Below, piece after piece: positions 62,493 to 64,000 of a stretch of DNA of 64,000 bases. The notes under the pieces are model-generated. The model was not told the origin of the DNA and did no database searches. It saw only the letters and a program-made list of their open reading frames with translations. Source of the DNA: Pseudoalteromonas luteoviolacea (GTDB lineage Bacteria; Pseudomonadota; Gammaproteobacteria; Enterobacterales; Alteromonadaceae); contig NZ_MAUJ01000006.1 of NCBI RefSeq assembly GCF_001696455.1, forward strand, positions 248,001 through 312,000, given 5' to 3'. The position numbers were made by a program, and so were the translations under genes. Position 1 is the stretch's first letter, and each line of letters begins with the position of its first letter.

Positions 62493-64000
62493 TGCTCACT
62501 CCTACCTGCTTTTTAGCAGGAAGTGCTGGTATATAAAATGGGATCATTTCCGTTTCTAAATTAATTGGCAATGCGTACTGAGCTGCTTGCTCTTGAAGCC
62601 AAGTAGTTAAAATTTCAAGTTTTTGTTCGGCTGCTGTCGACTGCTCTTGCTCTGATAGCTGATAGGCAACACGTAATATTGTTGGAGTTTGGTCAAGCGC
62701 CTGTATTAATTGCAGTATTTGTTGCTGATATGCAGCTTGAATCTCTGAGTGGCTAAATACCTGCTTGGTTACTTCAATTCTCGCCACTCTGTGAATACTT
62801 GTAGCAAAATCAAGTTGCTGTGATTTACCTCGAGTCAAACGTACCACTCTTGGATTTTCAGTGATAACACGATAGCCAGAAGGTAAACTGCGCTCATCCA
62901 GCTTCACGATAAAATTACTGCCCCGTACTGAGTGTGGGATATCTGCACAAGCTAAATGATAACGGCCATATTGATCGGTTGTTATCCAAAGGCCTTGGGC
63001 CGTTGCCAAACGTACCGCCGCTAATCCTTGTTCATCAGAATCTTGTATCCCATTACGGTTGCTGTCATCAAAGACCTGGCCTGTGAGGTCACTACAATCG
63101 AAAATAGGATCAGGTACCACTTGCACCGCGGCTGTGCCGACATTAGAAATTCGATTGCCAGCTCCTAATTGATATAACCCACCAACAAACTCTACCCACG
63201 CCTGGTTGACGTACTTGCCTTCGCTTACGCCACTACCCACTACCGCGAGTAATTCTATATTCACTGTTTGTTGTGGCTGCAACGATTTACCATGCCAGCC
63301 CAACTGTCGACCGTTTAACACAGGTTCTTGCTTCAACCCATCTACCTTGGCACTGCCCGCAACATATTTGAGGCCTGCAGGCAATTGGTCAACAAAGGTC
63401 AATGGTGCAAGTGCTTGCTCTGATTGATTGGTCAATTTAATCCGATACGGTACTAACTCACCAACCACGACCTCTTGTTTCAGAGCTTGTTTACTGACAC
63501 TAACAAGATCATCTCCAAAGGCATCTAGTGGAATATGGTTATTAACAACATTGCCCGATGGCAGTTTTGGCTCAATGTAAAAACGCTGATAATACTGAGT
63601 TGTATGCATATCTTGCAGTGCTTGATCAGAATGTCCGGCACACTGATTAGCATCATGTATTGGCGTTTCGAGTGTTGGAACCGTTTCTTCTGCGTATATT
63701 GTTATTGGCAGCTCTCGAGCTCCTACTCGCAGTGTGTTGTTACATACAGGAAGCAACTCCGAGCCCTGCGGTTTATAACCATTGGGGGCAGTAACCTGCA
63801 ATTCATAAACACCAGCTGGGGCTTGTGCAAACAGTAAAAACTGATAGTAACCGTCATCGCTGGTGGTCTGTTCAACATTCGCCTCTCCACCAACAAGGTG
63901 GAATTCAGGTTCAAAACCCTGTGGGCCAGTGATTTTTATTTTCGCGCCAGTTATCGGCAGGCGAAGCTTTGAATCGTAAATGACACCTGAAGGGTCAACT
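62485..64000 (-). CDS. Large surface protein with DUF11 and SdrD-like repeats (5' end outside window)
   Basis: The frame is open from the right edge (no start needed inside) to stop at 62485-62487, giving at least 504 residues. Visible: a carboxypeptidase-regulatory-like fold at the edge (SGVIYDSKLRLPITGAKIKI, DDGYYQFLL), a DUF11-like domain (VVGELVPYRIKLTNQSEQALAPLTFVDQLP...), an SdrD B-like domain (LTGQVFDDSNRNGIQDSDEQGL, ITTDQYGRYHL) and a helical Gln-rich C-terminus. Such proteins are exported and have a beta-sandwich rod shape. It is the first visible gene of the pair with the OmpA/barrel protein, and the two overlap. Confidence 0.75.
   Translation of the reverse strand, partial: VDPSGVIYDSKLRLPITGAKIKITGPQGFEPEFHLVGGEANVEQTTSDDGYYQFLLFAQAPAGVYELQVTAPNGYKPQGSELLPVCNNTLRVGARELPITIYAEETVPTLETPIHDANQCAGHSDQALQDMHTTQYYQRFYIEPKLPSGNVVNNHIPLDAFGDDLVSVSKQALKQEVVVGELVPYRIKLTNQSEQALAPLTFVDQLPAGLKYVAGSAKVDGLKQEPVLNGRQLGWHGKSLQPQQTVNIELLAVVGSGVSEGKYVNQAWVEFVGGLYQLGAGNRISNVGTAAVQVVPDPIFDCSDLTGQVFDDSNRNGIQDSDEQGLAAVRLATAQGLWITTDQYGRYHLACADIPHSVRGSNFIVKLDERSLPSGYRVITENPRVVRLTRGKSQQLDFATSIHRVARIEVTKQVFSHSEIQAAYQQQILQLIQALDQTPTILRVAYQLSEQEQSTAAEQKLEILTTWLQEQAAQYALPINLETEMIPFYIPALPAKKQVGVSSD

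Overview
The window looks like chromosomal DNA of a marine gammaproteobacterium of the Alteromonadales, most like Pseudoalteromonas. The grounds are the moderately AT-rich composition, the gene complement (family II pyrophosphatase, YgiQ, two secreted S9 peptidases, a large TonB-dependent receptor, PCu(A)C/DUF2333/TIGR04219 genes) and the conserved order mutM ... rpmG-rpmB-radC / coaBC-slmA. The genus is an inference from family knowledge; no search was run. I see no rRNA, tRNA, CRISPR array or intact insertion sequence.

Layout. 1-9.9 kb: mixed housekeeping and transport genes (thioesterase, 2OG-Fe oxygenase, YacL, AEC and AtoE-type carriers, M50 protease, response regulator-EAL, CNNM-type protein). 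10-15.6 kb: S9 peptidase, orphan OmpR-type regulator with a palindrome upstream, ComM-like ATPase, TRIC-type channel. 16.2-22.5 kb: an unusual amide-bond cluster, with two RimK-like ATP-grasp ligases (one with a C-terminal helix-hairpin-helix domain), an M14 carboxypeptidase and a divergent M20 carboxypeptidase. 22.5-29.3 kb: mutM, ppaC, an AraC-type regulator, rpmG, rpmB, radC, coaBC, slmA. 29.3-46 kb: second S9 peptidase, YgiQ, lipoprotein, TonB-dependent receptor, a DUF3369-GGDEF-EAL regulator, a PCu(A)C/DUF2333/TIGR04219 operon and a PspA/PspC operon.

46.2-50.5 kb is the accessory part. dusA is followed at its 5' end by two tandem mini-islands. Each begins with a dusA 5' end (a 17-nt repeat is shared) and a decayed integrase N-terminus reading away from dusA. 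Each also carries, on the minus strand, a small peptide gene with a C39-type double-glycine leader and a five-TM membrane protein gene. The two membrane proteins align without gaps at about 47% identity (hand count). The two leaders share L-S-x-x-Q-[LI]-x-x-V-x-G-G, both cores contain PPMA, and a 21-bp element matching at 19 positions lies 42-45 bp upstream of each peptide start. I regard this peptide plus membrane-protein module as the best candidate for an undescribed system in the window.

50.6-64 kb: galE, a secreted beta-propeller-like protein, prkB, yjjX-yjjG, rnr-rlmB, and a translationally coupled pair of very large envelope proteins (DUF11/SdrD-like, running off the window end, and OmpA-domain plus beta-barrel).

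Several starts were moved from the longest frame to a codon with a better ribosome binding site. TTG starts are supported for the CNNM-type gene, rlmB and the gene at 40962; a GTG start is supported at 62492.
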